From NCBI GenBank assembly GCA_022747635.1, contig JAKTNV010000001.1, positions 26,428,490 through 26,492,489 of the forward strand: a stretch of DNA of 64,000 nt, written 5' to 3'. This DNA comes from Hetaerina americana. Its lineage: Eukaryota; Arthropoda; Insecta; Odonata; Calopterygidae. Shown here piece by piece: positions 42,824 through 55,032 of this stretch (position 1 is the first letter of the stretch; every line of letters begins with the position of its first letter). The position numbers and the translations under genes were made by a program. Under the pieces are notes generated by a model. The model saw only the letters and a program-made list of their open reading frames with translations. It ran no database searches and had not been told where the DNA came from.

Positions 42824-45800
42824 TTTTTTTTAAGGTAATCTACCGGTTAAGGTAGGTTTTTGGATGGACACAACTACCAAACAAATATTTTATTACTCCT
42901 AACAAAACACAAAATCCATCATCCTACTCTATATCAGGTCCCTCTTCATCTCTGAGTACTTTCTTCCTCCCTTCATCCCGTCCAACATCCCTATCCTGTT
43001 CCTTCCCATTCCTCGTTTGCCTAACATTCTCCCCTCAATTATAGTCTTCAACATCCCGCTGCCGGTCAAAACCCCCTTCAGCCACTTTTCCTGCCTCTAT
43101 AGGATTTCTCCCAACAAACCCCTCTCCTCGCCCATCATACCAAGTACTTCCTCATTTGTTTTCTTCTATGTCCATTTCACCTTCTCCATTCTTCTCCACA
43201 CCCACATTTCAAAAGCCTCGAGTCTACGTCTATCCTCCTGCTTCAATTACCACGTTTCCACGCCGTACACAGCTATTCCCCGTATCAAAGTTTTTACGAG
43301 TCTTTTCTTAACATTCTTACTCAAAGTCCCTGTCATCAACTCCCTCCTCCTGTGAAAGCCTCTTTGCCTTGCGCAATTCTTCTCCTTACGTCACTACTAC
43401 TTTGACCGTGTTGGTCCAAAACACTACCGAGTTACGTAAACTGCTCTACCTGCTCTAGTTTTTGCCCTCCTATTTTAATGTTAAGCTTGGCCTTTTTCTT
43501 TCTAAAAAATCGCATGACCTTTGTTTTATTAATATTGATTCTCATCCCATACCTGTCGCACTGAATTTCCAATTCACTAAGCAATGCTTGCAGCCCCTTG
43601 GCTGACTGACAAACTAAAGCTTGGTCATCAGCAAACCTAACTGATTTTACGAATTCCCCGCCCACTTTCATTCCTACCTCGAGTTCTTCCCATGCCTCTT
43701 TGATCATTTCCTCTGCATACAGGTTGAAGAGCAACGGTGATAATGGGCAACCCTGCCTTACACCCCTTCCTAACACTGCCCATCCTGACTCCCCGTTTCC
43801 CACCCACACCTGAGCAGTTTGAGACATGTACAGGTTGCGGATTAGCCTCCTTTCCCTCCAATCTATTCCTATTTTCTGCAATATACTCATTAGTTTTTCC
43901 CAATTCACTCTATCAAACGCTTTTTCGAAATCTGCGAAACAGGCAAATACCTCCTGGTTGTGTTCTATATTCCTCTCGATGAATAATCTCATTACTGCAA
44001 TGGCATCACGCGTACCTCTCCCCTTCCTAAACCCAAACTGATCATCCCCTAAGTAATCATTTGCCCTACTCTCTATCCTTTTGTTTATGATCCTGATAAC
44101 AACTTTAGCTGCGTGGGATATCAAACTAATTGTCCTATAGTCCTCACATGACGTGGCCTTTACCTTTTTTGAAATAGTAACTAACACTGATCTCACAAAG
44201 TCTTCCGGCCAGATTCGCTCCTCATAAATACTACGGATCAGCCCATATAGCCTCTTCCTCCCACATTTTCCTAAGCATTTTAAAAGTTCCACGGGAATGT
44301 TATCCACTCCCACAGCCTTATTTAGTTTCGTCTCCCTTAATGCCCTTTCTATCTCATTGTCTGGTATGCCTGGACCTAAGCTGTCTCCCTCTACGTCATT
44401 TTCTTTTTCAATGTCTAACTTTGTTGGTCTGAGTTCTTTACTATACGGTTCTTCTATATACTCCATCCATCTCTCTTGGATCTTTCCTGCGTCAACTATT
44501 ACCTTACCCGCCTTATCTCTAACTGTTAGCATAGCTCTTCCTTTCTTACTTCCCGATAACGATTTAACTTTGCTGTACAGCGTACCAATTTCACCCTTCC
44601 TCTGCAGACTTTCCATATCCTCGCACTGCGTCTTCCACAATGCTTCTTTTGCTTTATTTGTTGCCCGCCTCAATTTATTGTTCAATTCTTTTTACTTCAT
44701 TTTGCCTAATTCTGTATTTATATTCTTCCATTTTCGCCGCTCATCCATCTTTGTAATCATCTCATCCGTGATCCATGGTTTTCTAGTCCTTTTAGCATTA
44801 ACGGTTCCAATAGTGTCTTTTGCGGCTTTAGACAACCCTTTCTTGATCATTTCCCATTTTTCTTCAATAGTACTAAGCCCTTTACCATCCTCCATGATTT
44901 TCTCTACCGCCTGTTTGTATTCCTTCCTTTTCAACCCATTTAATGCTTCTACATTCCATTTTCTAACTCGCCGCCCCTGCCTTATCTTTTTGAAACGTAC
45001 GCTACATTTCATAACAACTAAATTGTGGTCTGAGTCCGCATCCGCTCCCGGGAAGCTGTGCGAATTAACACACTGTTCCTAAACCTGTGTCTAACCAGGA
45101 TATAATCTAGCTGATATCTTCCTGAGTCACCTGGCATTTTCCATGTATACCTGCGTCTTTTGTGGTGTCTAAACCAAGTGTTGGTGATGACTAAGCCCTG
45201 TCTCCTGCAGAACTCAACTGCTTTCTCCCCGCGGTCATTCCTCATGCCTAAACCATAGTCCCCAACCTCATCACGATCTCTTCCCTCGCCTACCGTCGCA
45301 TTCCAATCCCCCATCACTATCAAATGTTTCCCTGCAGGAACACGCGATCATGTCCTCTAACTGATCGTATATCCTATCGACCTCTTCTTCCTTATGGTTG
45401 CTCGGTGGCATGTATACCTGAATAATAACTAAGTTCGTCGGTTCTGCTTTTATCTCCACTAGTAGTATTCTATCCGTTACCTGCTCTATGTTGACTACCC
45501 TTCTTCCTACCTCTTCATTTAATTCTATGGCAACCCCTCGTTGGCTCTCGTCCCCACCGCTGTATATTATTCTATACTTATCACTCCAGTAATCCCCGCT
45601 ATCTTTCCATCTCTCCTCGCATATACCTAAAATATCTATATTTCCCCTTTCCATCTCTCGCTTAACATTCTCCAATTTCCCTGTCCTCATCATTGTCCTA
45701 ACATTCCACGTTCCTATTCTAACTAATTTGGTCTTCTTCTCCTGCGTCTTCTGTCCTGCTGCTGCTGGTTTTCCCTTGCAAGGGTTTCGTGGGATGACGA

Positions 45801-46188
45801 CCGGGGAAGCCTTGCCTCCCCCGCTGCTGGGCACGACACGGCCGATTGGGCTGAGCCCCGTGGTTGCCAGGACTCAAAATATCTCTATTGTCCATCATAT
45901 TTTTCTTGGGAATGATAATTGAGGTGGTTTCCCATTGCCTTCCTCAATAGTGTTTTTAACGTGACACCATCACTTACTGGCCGCCCCACTGGGGTCAGAC
46001 GCCATTGCAGCCGCCTCACTGAGGAACAGACGCTGCGTGGACTACCTTTCGTCTGGCTCCTAACCTTCGACCTATCTGGCATGGGTGACCCTACCAGGAG
46101 CAATTTTTATTACTCCTGCCAGCACAGCTCTAGGGGTCATCGGAACGCACAAGCCCTTCCACCGCGTCAAGGTTGTAGTCCGGGGAGG
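42824..46188 (-). mobile_element. nearly full-length RTE-type LINE, copy A
   Basis: About 3.36 kb on the - strand. The A-tail is the T-run at 42823-42831, the 3' end follows at 42832, and the 5' end (CCCCTCCCCGGACTACAACC) is at 46188. An 11-base duplication GGTTTTTACAT flanks it (42813-42823 and 46189-46199). The layout is a 5' untranslated part of about 350 bases, then endonuclease and reverse transcriptase. RTE-clade elements are about this size with this order. The coding region is broken by frameshifts and a stop. Confidence 0.9.
43432..45834 (-). pseudogene. LINE copy A endonuclease-reverse transcriptase, broken
   Basis: Endonuclease part 45834-45018: IGTWNVRTMMRTGKLENVKR, GNIDILGICEERW and VYMPPSN, then after a shift near 45330 GDWNATVGEGRDRDEVGDYG, YTWKMPGDSGRYQLDYILVR and, after another shift near 45070, DSDHNLVVMKCSV. 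A TAA at 44688-44686 lies in frame before NNKLRRATNKAKEA. Reverse transcriptase part 44685-43432: YRTISLISHAAKVVIRIINK, DDQFGFRKGRGTRDAI, CFADFEKAFDRVNWEK, RQGCPLSPLLFNLYAEE and FADDQALVCQSA. The frame then shifts again near 43432, so the C-terminal region seen intact in copy C is out of frame. Endonuclease nicks target DNA; the reverse transcriptase copies the element RNA there. Confidence 0.88.
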
Positions 46189-46199
46189 GGTTTTTACAT

Positions 46200-47450
46200 T
46201 GTTTGATATAATTATACAAATCCATGAAAGACTCTCTTGACAACCTCAATGCATTCTTCCTAGTTAATGAACAACTGATGTTCTTTGTTGCATGAACCTT
46301 TTTGCATTCCCCTTTCTCTCTTTCAAGACAGCTCATTTCCTTCAAAAGCATTCTACATTTTTTCTGCTACTTCCATTTGGATTCTTTCCTTGTTTTCTTT
46401 CAAAAAATGTATTGTAATAAAATGACTGCAAACATGAATTGGTCTTAATCATTTTTATTAACTTTGAATTTTCTTACCCAAGAACAGTTACACATTTATG
46501 ACACCTATCACAGTTTTGGTTCATGATGAAGATAAAATCTTAAAGAGGAAGCCACAAGGAAAGGGTTTAACTTAAAACTTAGCGGTGGAATATTTAAGTT
46601 CCAAATTCATGTTTTTAATTGAACTACCCAGTTTTTTTGGCCCCCAACACAAGACAAAACAAATAAACATTAAAACATATACTCTTGGGGTCAACTGTTC
46701 ATACAAAAGGTATAAAAAAACAAATTAGGAAATATGTCATCAGCTCATTGCAAACTTTTTGAAATTATGAGTATAGTCTCGGGAGATAACACAGTTTATT
46801 ACAACTTCAGAGCATGAAAGCTATATAAAATATTACACAAGCTTTGTTAGAACTTTTGTGGCAATTATTTGAATTAATTAAAATTATGAAATAAATATAT
46901 AGAGTATTTATCCACAGGGTATACCTTGAAATAAACTTAATAAATAATCCAAGTCAAGGAAAATGGAAGACAATATCAGATATGATAAATATTTTATTTA
47001 CCACCGATTTCATTGCATCAAAAAATTCATTTGTTCTTCCATTTGAATTTATGCTTGGAAGAGATCGATCTTTATCATATGAAATTTGATAGGATTTTTG
47101 AAAAATAAATGGTTGGCAGTTGCTCCAGGAATATTGATACGACCTAATTAATTAAAGTTCAGCATAGCTAAAGAGGAAATTATTTAAAAGGCAATGGTCT
47201 ATTGACATGCATTTATATTTATAATGTCTACTTTTCTTAAAAATTATCCTTTCCCAAAAAGTTCCAATTGGTGGTGAAACATTTTATGTGCATGCCTTAC
47301 TTTTCAGTAGCATTAGGCTCTAAGGAAGTACACAATCAACTAATCTTATGGAAATGCAAACGAAACAATTTTAGCATCACAATGTACCAACGTATGAGTC
47401 CCAGATATTTTAGCGGGTAAAATTTTGAAAATATGGAGTTAGCCTTTCAA
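46200..47450. other. no recognisable feature
   Basis: AT-rich sequence between LINE copy A and the next gene. It may include the 3' untranslated region of the gene ending at 47451. Confidence 0.4.
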
Positions 47451-47971
47451 CTAGCAAGTATTGGAATCTTTCCATTGCAAGATAGCATTATGCATGTAAA
47501 ATGATATTTCCCTATCATCAGCAAGCACCAAATCAATGGCATTTGCAAGTATAATCAGGCTCATTGAAGCTAGCAGTTTTTTTTTGCTGACTTCTAGTTG
47601 CTTCCAATTCGGGCCAAAATAGCTTTTAGAACATTGAAAGAAGAAAACAATGCACGCCTTTAATGATCTCCTAATACCAGCATTTGAATCGGCACCAATG
47701 AAAGCTTCCAAGAAACCGCGGGAGATGCCGCGACAGCAACTTCTAACGGAGTCATCTACTAAATATGCATTACGATGCAAAATTTCAGAGTAAAATTCGT
47801 CTTGACCGGGAGTCGAGGTGAATGATGTCTACATTGTCAATGAAAACACGAAAATCTACTAATAAACTAAAATTTAAAAAAATTGTAAGACAATAAAGAA
47901 ATGAACTGCGTCTTTGGAGTATGTGATGGAGCAATGCATTTACTCACCAGGATTGTTAGGGTGTCCTTCAT
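47451..47971 (-). CDS. unrecognised two-exon gene (133 residues)
   Basis: Exon B (47828-47451) is a 126-codon frame that begins right after an acceptor (TTGACAATGTAG) and ends at TAG. Exon A would be 47971-47948: ATG and seven more codons (MKDTLTIL), ending at a strong donor CTG|GTGAGT, phase 0, matching exon B. The joined protein reads TSFTSTPGQDEFYSEILHRN, DDSVRSCCRGISRGFLEAF, KACIVFFFQCSKSYFGPNW and a hydrophobic stretch LLASMSLIILANAIDLVLA. I do not recognise the family. The start is the weakest part: ATG 47971 could lie inside a longer upstream exon. It lies tail-side of cytochrome b5 in the same orientation, too far apart to share a transcript. Confidence 0.5.
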
Positions 47972-48301
47972 TTAACTTCCACTTACAACATAAGCAAAAT
48001 ATATAGCAAATAAATTATGACAATTTGTCTCCCACATGGAGTAGTAGAATTTCATCTGATTAATTGCGACAAGGACAGTGTTCGCAAAAAACGATTGTGC
48101 CAAGTAGTTGAAGACAAACCTTGACCGTATTAATTTACAAGTGAAAATAATAAAATCCATTCACAATGAAGAGCTGTTGTGAGGAGATATGGATGCTGAT
48201 GGATTTCACTTACTCAAATTGAAAGCATTCATAATCTGTGTTCTATTCAGCGTATTATTGAAACACAAACGTAAAATAAACCTCGTATAGAAAATATCTT
48301 C

Positions 48302-48307
48302 TTTATT
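48302..48307 (-). promoter_or_regulatory. candidate cytochrome b5 polyadenylation signal
   Basis: TTTATT on the + strand, AATAAA on the - strand, about 455 bases downstream of the cytochrome b5 stop. Confidence 0.35.
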
Positions 48308-48762
48308 AACATAACAGAACATAAACAAAGGTATACACAAATGCTACAGTTCATCACTGAATGTTAAAATACCTCGAGTATAACCAGAATTTTTTGCCAT
48401 GCAAATCATTCTAACTTCACCTATATTCCCAAAACTCTTCATTCTTTTGGTTTCAATAAAAAATTAAATGGAAATTCAGTCCCATTTGATTAATATAGCA
48501 CTTAGCACATACACCTTGAATACATGATAACATTATAAACACATAAAAATGCAACATTTTAACGTTGATTACCCATACTTATTCTGATTGTGCCAGTAAA
48601 AAATGATGCACCTGATTAAAGAATGACAACACTACAAGTATTCAAGGACTTCGTACAAATGGTCTTTCGCTATAGAATCTAATTTCTGAAGTGTGAGTAG
48701 TCAGGAAAGATATGAAATACAGCACTGAAGCCCTGATGACTTGTGACAATTTTCCCATTGGA

Positions 48763-49490
48763 TTAGTGTGATGACTGGTACAACAGATAACATCTGTAGA
48801 TGATCGTAGCCACAATGCCAATAGCTGCCGGAATGAGCCATGAGCTCCAAGGATTGCTAAAAAGAAAATCACAGTCGGTACCCCTAACCGCAAAGAAGGA
48901 AAATTCAACAATTTAAGAAAAGGTTAAGAAAGAACACAGCAGTACCTTCCTCCTTCTTCTGAACTCTTCCAGTCATGCTTTTTAACCTTTGTGTCCTTAC
49001 AGTCCGCCTGGTGGAGAGATTAGAATATTGATAAATAAGGATGATTGCAGAAAAGAAAGCTATACTAGCAATAATTACCTCAATTAGTTCTCCAATTTTA
49101 TATTTTGCCATTAATTCTCTCGCATCAGTTGAGTGCCCAACATCTTCAAAAGGTTCTGTAGCATCTTTTCCGGCCTGCTCTATAAGAATCTCTTCTCCAC
49201 CTGGGTGCTAAATGAAAGTAAATAATAGCTAAAGGCGGGACATAAATAATAACTTACATTATTTAGGCACCTATTAAATAAAATTTGCTTCCGAGAGCGT
49301 AAGCTTTACATATTCAACCAGTAAGAAACAAGTAAAGATATATGTGAGCGAACAGAAAAACATTTACCTCGTTTAGAAACGAATTTACATCGTATACAGA
49401 GTTATGAATGGCAATCCACTTTTTGTCTTTATTTTGTGCAACTTCCTCTAGACTGTAAAGTTTCACTGCCGTCGGGGACGATTCTGCCAT
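48763..49490 (-). CDS. CYB5: cytochrome b5, membrane-anchored, complete
   Basis: Four exons on the - strand: 49490-49368, 49207-49079, 49007-48946, 48856-48763 (stop TAA 48765-48763), all GT-AG with matching phases; 135 residues, the usual size. Cytochrome b5 carries electrons to desaturases, P450s and other oxidases at the ER or outer mitochondrial membrane. N-terminal heme domain: [40 protein letters not shown] (HPGG with one heme-ligand histidine) and [18 protein letters not shown] (second ligand in VGHS). A lysine-rich linker follows. The C-terminal anchor is [20 protein letters not shown] with a short polar tail. Only the fourth exon encodes the membrane anchor. Short introns (160, 71, 89 bases) contain no repeats, unlike the neighbours. 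Confidence 0.96.
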
Positions 49491-50308
49491 GTTTAGTAAG
49501 TTACGCGAATGAGGCGAGAAATGCTCAAGGTGAAATGCAACGATAATTACCCTCCGGATAAACTAAGAACCTTCCCTTATGAACTAATAGTCATATACAT
49601 GCAACGTCACTAAACTGACTACCTCAATCCACAATACAGCAACACTATATAATGCGAATGGCGTACTTCTTTTGGATTAGAAAAACTTTGCGCTCTCCGT
49701 AACTTTGAGGCACTAACAGTTAATACCCTGACTCGAATAAAAATTGTAATTCTGATGATGTAATTCAGATAAATAATGCGATGCAATATAGGTCTACTAC
49801 TCAATGTCTCATTCAGAAAATCAAAAATAATCAGAATTCCTCATTCTAACTCGTGATTGGGTGCTTGCTTGAAGACCTTGAGACTCATCTTAAGACAGAT
49901 TAATATATTTCGTCAACCTAAGACTAGGAATTTGCTTATTTTAATAACTTGGATTGTATGCCATCCAATGTAGAGCAAAAGCCGTTGTAGCCGAAGCCAT
50001 ATATTTCTTTTTACGTACCAAATGACAAATGTTTTGGACAATTATTTGAAAATAAACCTTTCCACAGATGCTTGCGAGCATAAAAATAAAAAATGTTATC
50101 CATGGCCATTAATTAATTCTTATTTCTGCTAATTTTATGATGAAATTTAAATCCTTATATGTAGTCCAATTTAATAGAATTTCAGTTTGCTTTTATATGT
50201 TGTGATCAGCGAAATATGATTTTTTTAAATTTTTCTTAACTATATTGATAGTATTTTCACCTCCGATCAGGAAGGCCTAAAAAAAGTAAATGTGGAAAGT
50301 AATCATTG

Positions 50309-50557
50309 TCAATCATGCCTACTTGAAATTCCTTCTCGACACTCAGTAAATGTACTATGCGTCGCGTTATATATACCAGTCACCAAGCATATATTATAAC
50401 GCAGAAATGATGGAACAATCGGAGTTGAGGAGGTTACGTAATCACGGTCGCAATAGTCGTTACATGTGGAAGCTGTGTTCCAGTCAACGGTGACTTTATT
50501 TGCCAAAGGCATTATACCAATTACTGTGGACATTAAGATAGTGAAGATAAGCTCCAT
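50309..50557 (-). CDS. candidate small secreted protein
   Basis: 82 codons from ATG 50557-50555 to TGA. The first 20 residues (MELIFTILMSTVIGIMPLAN) look like a signal peptide, and the rest has four cysteines (CNDYC, one before LVTGIYN, one in FTECREG). An out-of-frame ATG lies four bases upstream of the chosen one. No family recognised, no splice evidence, and length is near the chance limit, so this is tentative. Confidence 0.3.
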   Translation of the reverse strand: MELIFTILMSTVIGIMPLANKVTVDWNTASTCNDYCDRDYVTSSTPIVPSFLRYNICLVTGIYNATHSTFTECREGISSRHD

Positions 50558-51736
50558 TCATACGTTCTGACGCTTGACATCGTATCTCAGAAGATAATAT
50601 CTGCGTGGCGTGATGAATTTACAAGTATTTAACCTTACAGTCATTTAATTCTTGTCGCTGGAGACAATTTTCAGTTGGGAAGGTTTGACAGTTATTGCCA
50701 TTCCAAAATTGCCAAAACTATGCATGAATCTCCCATAAGCGTGGTGATTTTCTACAAGTCATATAATGCTGGGAATCAGTTTGTGGTATCAGTTTAAATA
50801 TTTAGATATATTATGGCAATTCGCGTTGGAATTTCTGTTTAATTTATCTAGAGCAGATTTCAAGGATTCTATTCTCATTGTACGAATTATAGGTACAACT
50901 ACATGAAAAATGAACACCAATATTGGACCTCGTAATAGCACTCTGGCTGGTTAAATAGTTGGTTAAAATAATTAACTTAAGCCAGATAATTTTTATATTC
51001 AATAAATAATTTTAACAAATTAAACTAATGCTAATAACAAATATAAAGTGCAATAGGTGCTGATATCTTTAGGGTCTACGTGCACATAATATTTAGCCAG
51101 TATGCCTAATGTACTCCTTCTATTTATAATAATTTTTATGTCTGTGTTATTGTATTATGATGCAGGAAAAGATAGAGTAAATTTTAGGATGATTGAGTAC
51201 TTTAGCATCTTAAAGTTTTAATTTGCCATAATAGTGCTATTCGCGATTGCAATTCTGAAAAATGGTCTTGTCAAATGGACATGAATTAACATGTATAATG
51301 AATGCGTATCTTTATATATCCAAGAAAGTATAAAAAAAGTTTTACATATTAGAAATCACAACTGTTTTTTGAAATTGGGACCTACTAAGCTGCAGATCTT
51401 GCCAGCTTGTACCTTTCATATTATATTGTGGTTCACATGCATCTCATTTCATTCAAGAAATCACATTAGTATTACTGGGAAGATATATCAGCGCCTACCT
51501 GGCAAAAACATTTATCGGTAATTTCTTAAGTATTTATCATCAGTATTCAATTTACGTACTCACACATACATACATATCCACTCATATATGTGTATATAAA
51601 TACTTGGAATGGCATTTGCTCCACTACCCTGTTTGGATTTCACAATCCGTTGGCCTTGGTACTGGGTAAACCTACCTTTGGGTTGTTTACTGTATTTATG
51701 GTTTGGATTGGTTTTGAGTGTGTGAATGTATGTAAA
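50558..51736. other. no recognisable feature
   Basis: AT-rich intergenic sequence without supported genes or repeats. Confidence 0.4.
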
Positions 51737-53087
51737 TTAGGATTTCTCCCAACAAACCCCTCTCTTCGCCCACCATACCAAGTACTTTCTCATTTGTTTT
51801 CTTCTCGGTCCATTTCACCTTATCCATTCTTCTCCACACCCACATTTGAAAAGCCTCCAGTCTACCTCTATCCTCCTGCTTCAATGACCACGTTTCCGCT
51901 CCATATCACCATATCAAAGTTTTTACGAGTCTTTTTTTAACATCCTTACTCAACGTCCCCGTCATCAACTCCCTCCTCCATGTGATAGCCTCTTTGCCTA
52001 GCGCAATTCTTCTCCTTACGTCCTTACTACATTGACCGTGTTGGTTCAAAACACTACCGAGATACGTAAACTGTTCTACCTGCTCTAGTTCTTGCCCTCC
52101 TATTTTAATGTTAAGCTTAGCCTTTTTCTTTCTAGAAAATCGCATAACCTTTGTTTTCTTAATATTGATTCTCATCCCATACCTGTCGCACTGAATTTCC
52201 AATTCATTCAGCAATGCTTGCAGCCCCTTGGCTGACTGACAAACTAAGGCTTGGTCATCAGCAAACCTAACTGATTTTACGAATTCCCCGCCCACTTTCA
52301 TTCCTACCTCGAGTTCTTCCCATGCCTCTTTAATCATTTCCTCTGCATACAGGTTGAACAGCAACGGTGATAAAGGGCAACCCTGCCTCACACCCCTTCC
52401 TAACACTGCCCATCCTGACTCCCCGTTTCCCACCCGCACCTGAGCAGTTTGAGACATGTACAGGTTGCGGATTAGCCTCCTTTCCCTCCAATCTATTCCT
52501 ATTTTCTGCAATATACTCATTAGTTTTTCCCCATTCACTCTTCCAAATGCCTTTTCCAAATCTACGAAGCAGGATATATGTCCTGATTGTATTCTATATT
52601 CCTCCTGATTTGTGATCTCATTACTGCAATGGCATTACGCGTACCTCTCCCCTTCCTAAACACAAACTGATCGTCCCCTAAGCAATCCCTACTCTGTATC
52701 CTTTTGTTGATGATCCTGAGAACAACTTTAGCTGCGTGGGATATCAAACTTAATGTCCTGTAGTCCTCACTAACTTACTAACACAGATCTCACAAAGTCT
52801 TACGGCCAGGTTCCTTTTTCATAGATACTACGAATCAACCATATACCCTCTTCCTCCCACATTTTTCTAAACATTTCAGTTGTTCCGCAGGAATGTTATC
52901 CACCCCCACGGCCTTATTTATTTTCATCTCCCTTAATGCCCTTATTATCTCATTGTTGAGTATGCCTGGACCTAAGCTAGCTTCCTCAACGTCATGTTCC
53001 TCTTCTATGCCTAATATTGTTGGTCTAAGTTCTTTACTATGAAGTTCTTCCATTCCTTCTTCTATTTATTCTTCATCCTATATATTC
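51737..53087 (-). mobile_element. RTE-type LINE, copy B (lacks both ends)
   Basis: Same family as copy A. On the - strand 53053-52835 encodes the pre-RT region, 52747-52562 the AKVVLRIINKRIQSR block, and 52559-51906 VNGEKLMSILQKIG through RQGCPLSPLLFNLYAEE and FADDQALVCQSA to KRLVKTLIW. The 3' 600 bases of the family are absent: homology stops at 51737. A shift and a deletion break the palm domain near 52560. Copy C sits at its 5' edge. Confidence 0.85.
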
Positions 53088-53105
53088 CCTTGGATATATA
53101 TATAT

Positions 53106-54934
53106 TTTTTTTTTAAGGTAATCTACCGGTTAAGGTAGGTTTTTGGATGGACACAACTACCAAACAAATATTTTATTACTCCTAACAAAACACAAAATCC
53201 ATCATCCTACTCTATATCAGGTCCCTCTTCATCTCTGAGTACTTTCTTCCTCCCTTCATCCCGTCCAACATCCCTATCCTGTTCCTTCCCTTTCCTCTTT
53301 TGCCCAACATTCTACCCTCTATCACAGTCTTCAACATCCCACAGCCGGTCAATACCCCCTTCATCCACTTTTCCTGCCTCCACAGGATTTCTCCCAACAA
53401 ACCCCTCTCTTCTCCCACCATACCAAGTACTTCCTCATTTGTTTTCTTCTCTGTCCATTTCACCTTCTCCATTCTTCTCCACACCCACATTTCAAAAGCC
53501 TCCAATCTACGTCTATCCTCCTGCTTCAATGACCACGTTTCCGCACCGTACATAGCTACGCTCCATATCAAAGTTTTTACGAGTCTTTTCTTAACATCCT
53601 TACTCAACGTCCCCGTCATCAACTCCCTCCTCCTTGTGAAAGCCTCTTTGCCTAGCGCAATTCTTCTCCTTACGTCCCTACTACTTTGACCGTGTTGGTC
53701 CAAAACACAACCGAGATACGTAAACTGCTCTACCTGCTCTAGTTTTTGCCCTCCTATTTTAATGTTAAGCTTGGCCTTTTTCTTTCTAGAAAATCGCATA
53801 ACCTTTGTTTTCTTAATGTTGATTCTCATCCCATACCTGTCGCACTGAATTTCCAATTCATTCAGCAATGCTTGCAGCCCCTTGGCTGACTGACAAACTA
53901 AGGCTTGGTCATCAGCAAACCTAACTGATTTTACGAATTCCCCGCCCACTTTCATTCCTACCTCGAGTTCTTCCCATGCCTCTTTAATCATTTCCTCTGC
54001 ATACAGGTTGAACAGCAACGGTGATAATGGGCAACCCTGCCTTACACCCCTTCCTAACACTGCCCATCCTGACTCCCCGTTTCCCACCCGCACCTGAGCA
54101 GTTTGAGACATGTACAGGTTGCGGATTAGCCTCCTTTCCCTCCAATCTATTCCTATTTTCTGCAATATACTCATTAGTTTTTCCCAATTCACCCTATCAA
54201 ACGCTTTTTCGAAATCTACGAAACATGCAAATACCTCCTGGTTGTGTTCTATATTCCTCTCGATTAATAATCTCATTACTGCAATGGCATCACGCATACC
54301 TCTCCCCTTCCTAAACCCAAACTGATCATCCCCTAAGTAATCATTTGCCCTACTCTCTATCCTTTTGTTTATGATCCTGATAACAACCTTAGCTGCGTGG
54401 GATATCAAACTAATTGTCCTATAGTCCTCACATGACGTGGCCTTTACCTTTTTTGGAATAGGAACTAAAACTGATCTCACAAAGTCTTCCGGCCAGATTC
54501 CCTCATCATAAATACTACGGATCAGCCCATATAGCCTCTTCTTCCCACATTTTCCAAAGCATTTTAAAAGTTCCACGGGAATGTTATCTACCCCCACGGC
54601 CTTATTTAGTTTCATCTCTCTTAATGCCCTTTCTATCTCATGGTCTAGTATGCCTGGACCTAAGCTGTCCTCCTCTACGTCATTTTCTTTTTCAATGTCT
54701 AACTTTGTTGGTCTGAGTTCTTTACCATACAGTTCTTCTATATACTCCTTCCATCTCTCTTGGATCTTTCCTGCGTCAACTATTACCTTACCCGCCTTAT
54801 CTCTAACTGTTAGCATAGCTCTTCCTTTCTTACTTCCCGATAACGATTTAACTTTGCTGTACAGCGCACCGATTTCACCCTTCCTCTGCAGACTTTCCAT
54901 ATCCTCGCACTGCGTCTTCCACCATGCTTCTTTT
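53106..54934 (-). mobile_element. RTE-type LINE, copy C (5'-truncated, young)
   Basis: The 3' end has an A-tail (T-run 53105-53114) and the family 3' signature. The 5' end is cut after the equivalent of A-copy base 44650. Flanks CCTTGG(AT)n at 53088 and 54935 are a target duplication of about 18 bases. The left flank aligns with copy B, so C inserted in or at the edge of B. Confidence 0.9.
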
Positions 54935-54938
54935 CCTT

Positions 54939-55025
<87 letters not shown>

Positions 55026-55032
55026 AAAACAC
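53212..55032 (-). CDS. LINE copy C reverse transcriptase, open frame fused to (AT)n-encoded repeat
   Basis: 606 codons without a stop. The first about 32 residues (alternating I and Y) come from the (AT)n array upstream and are not a real protein start. From about codon 33 it reads the pre-RT region, then DYRTISLISHAAKVVIRIIN, DDQFGFRKGRGMRDAI, CFVDFEKAFDRVNWEK, RQGCPLSPLLFNLYAEE and FADDQALVCQSA (active-site FADD), thumb, and a C-terminal domain with MYGAETWSLKQEDRRRLEAF and WVWRRMEKVKWTEKKTNEEV. Endonuclease is missing through 5' truncation. It is the best-preserved reverse transcriptase in the window. Confidence 0.85.
54941..55022. repeat. (AT)n microsatellite
   Basis: About 80 bases of uninterrupted AT dinucleotides starting within the copy C target duplication. 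Confidence 0.97.

Noticed and set aside
43017..45082. Plus-strand frames of up to 261 codons across the LINE
   Set aside because: They are antisense shadows of the reverse-transcriptase and endonuclease frames on the - strand; the same shadows recur at the other LINE copies.
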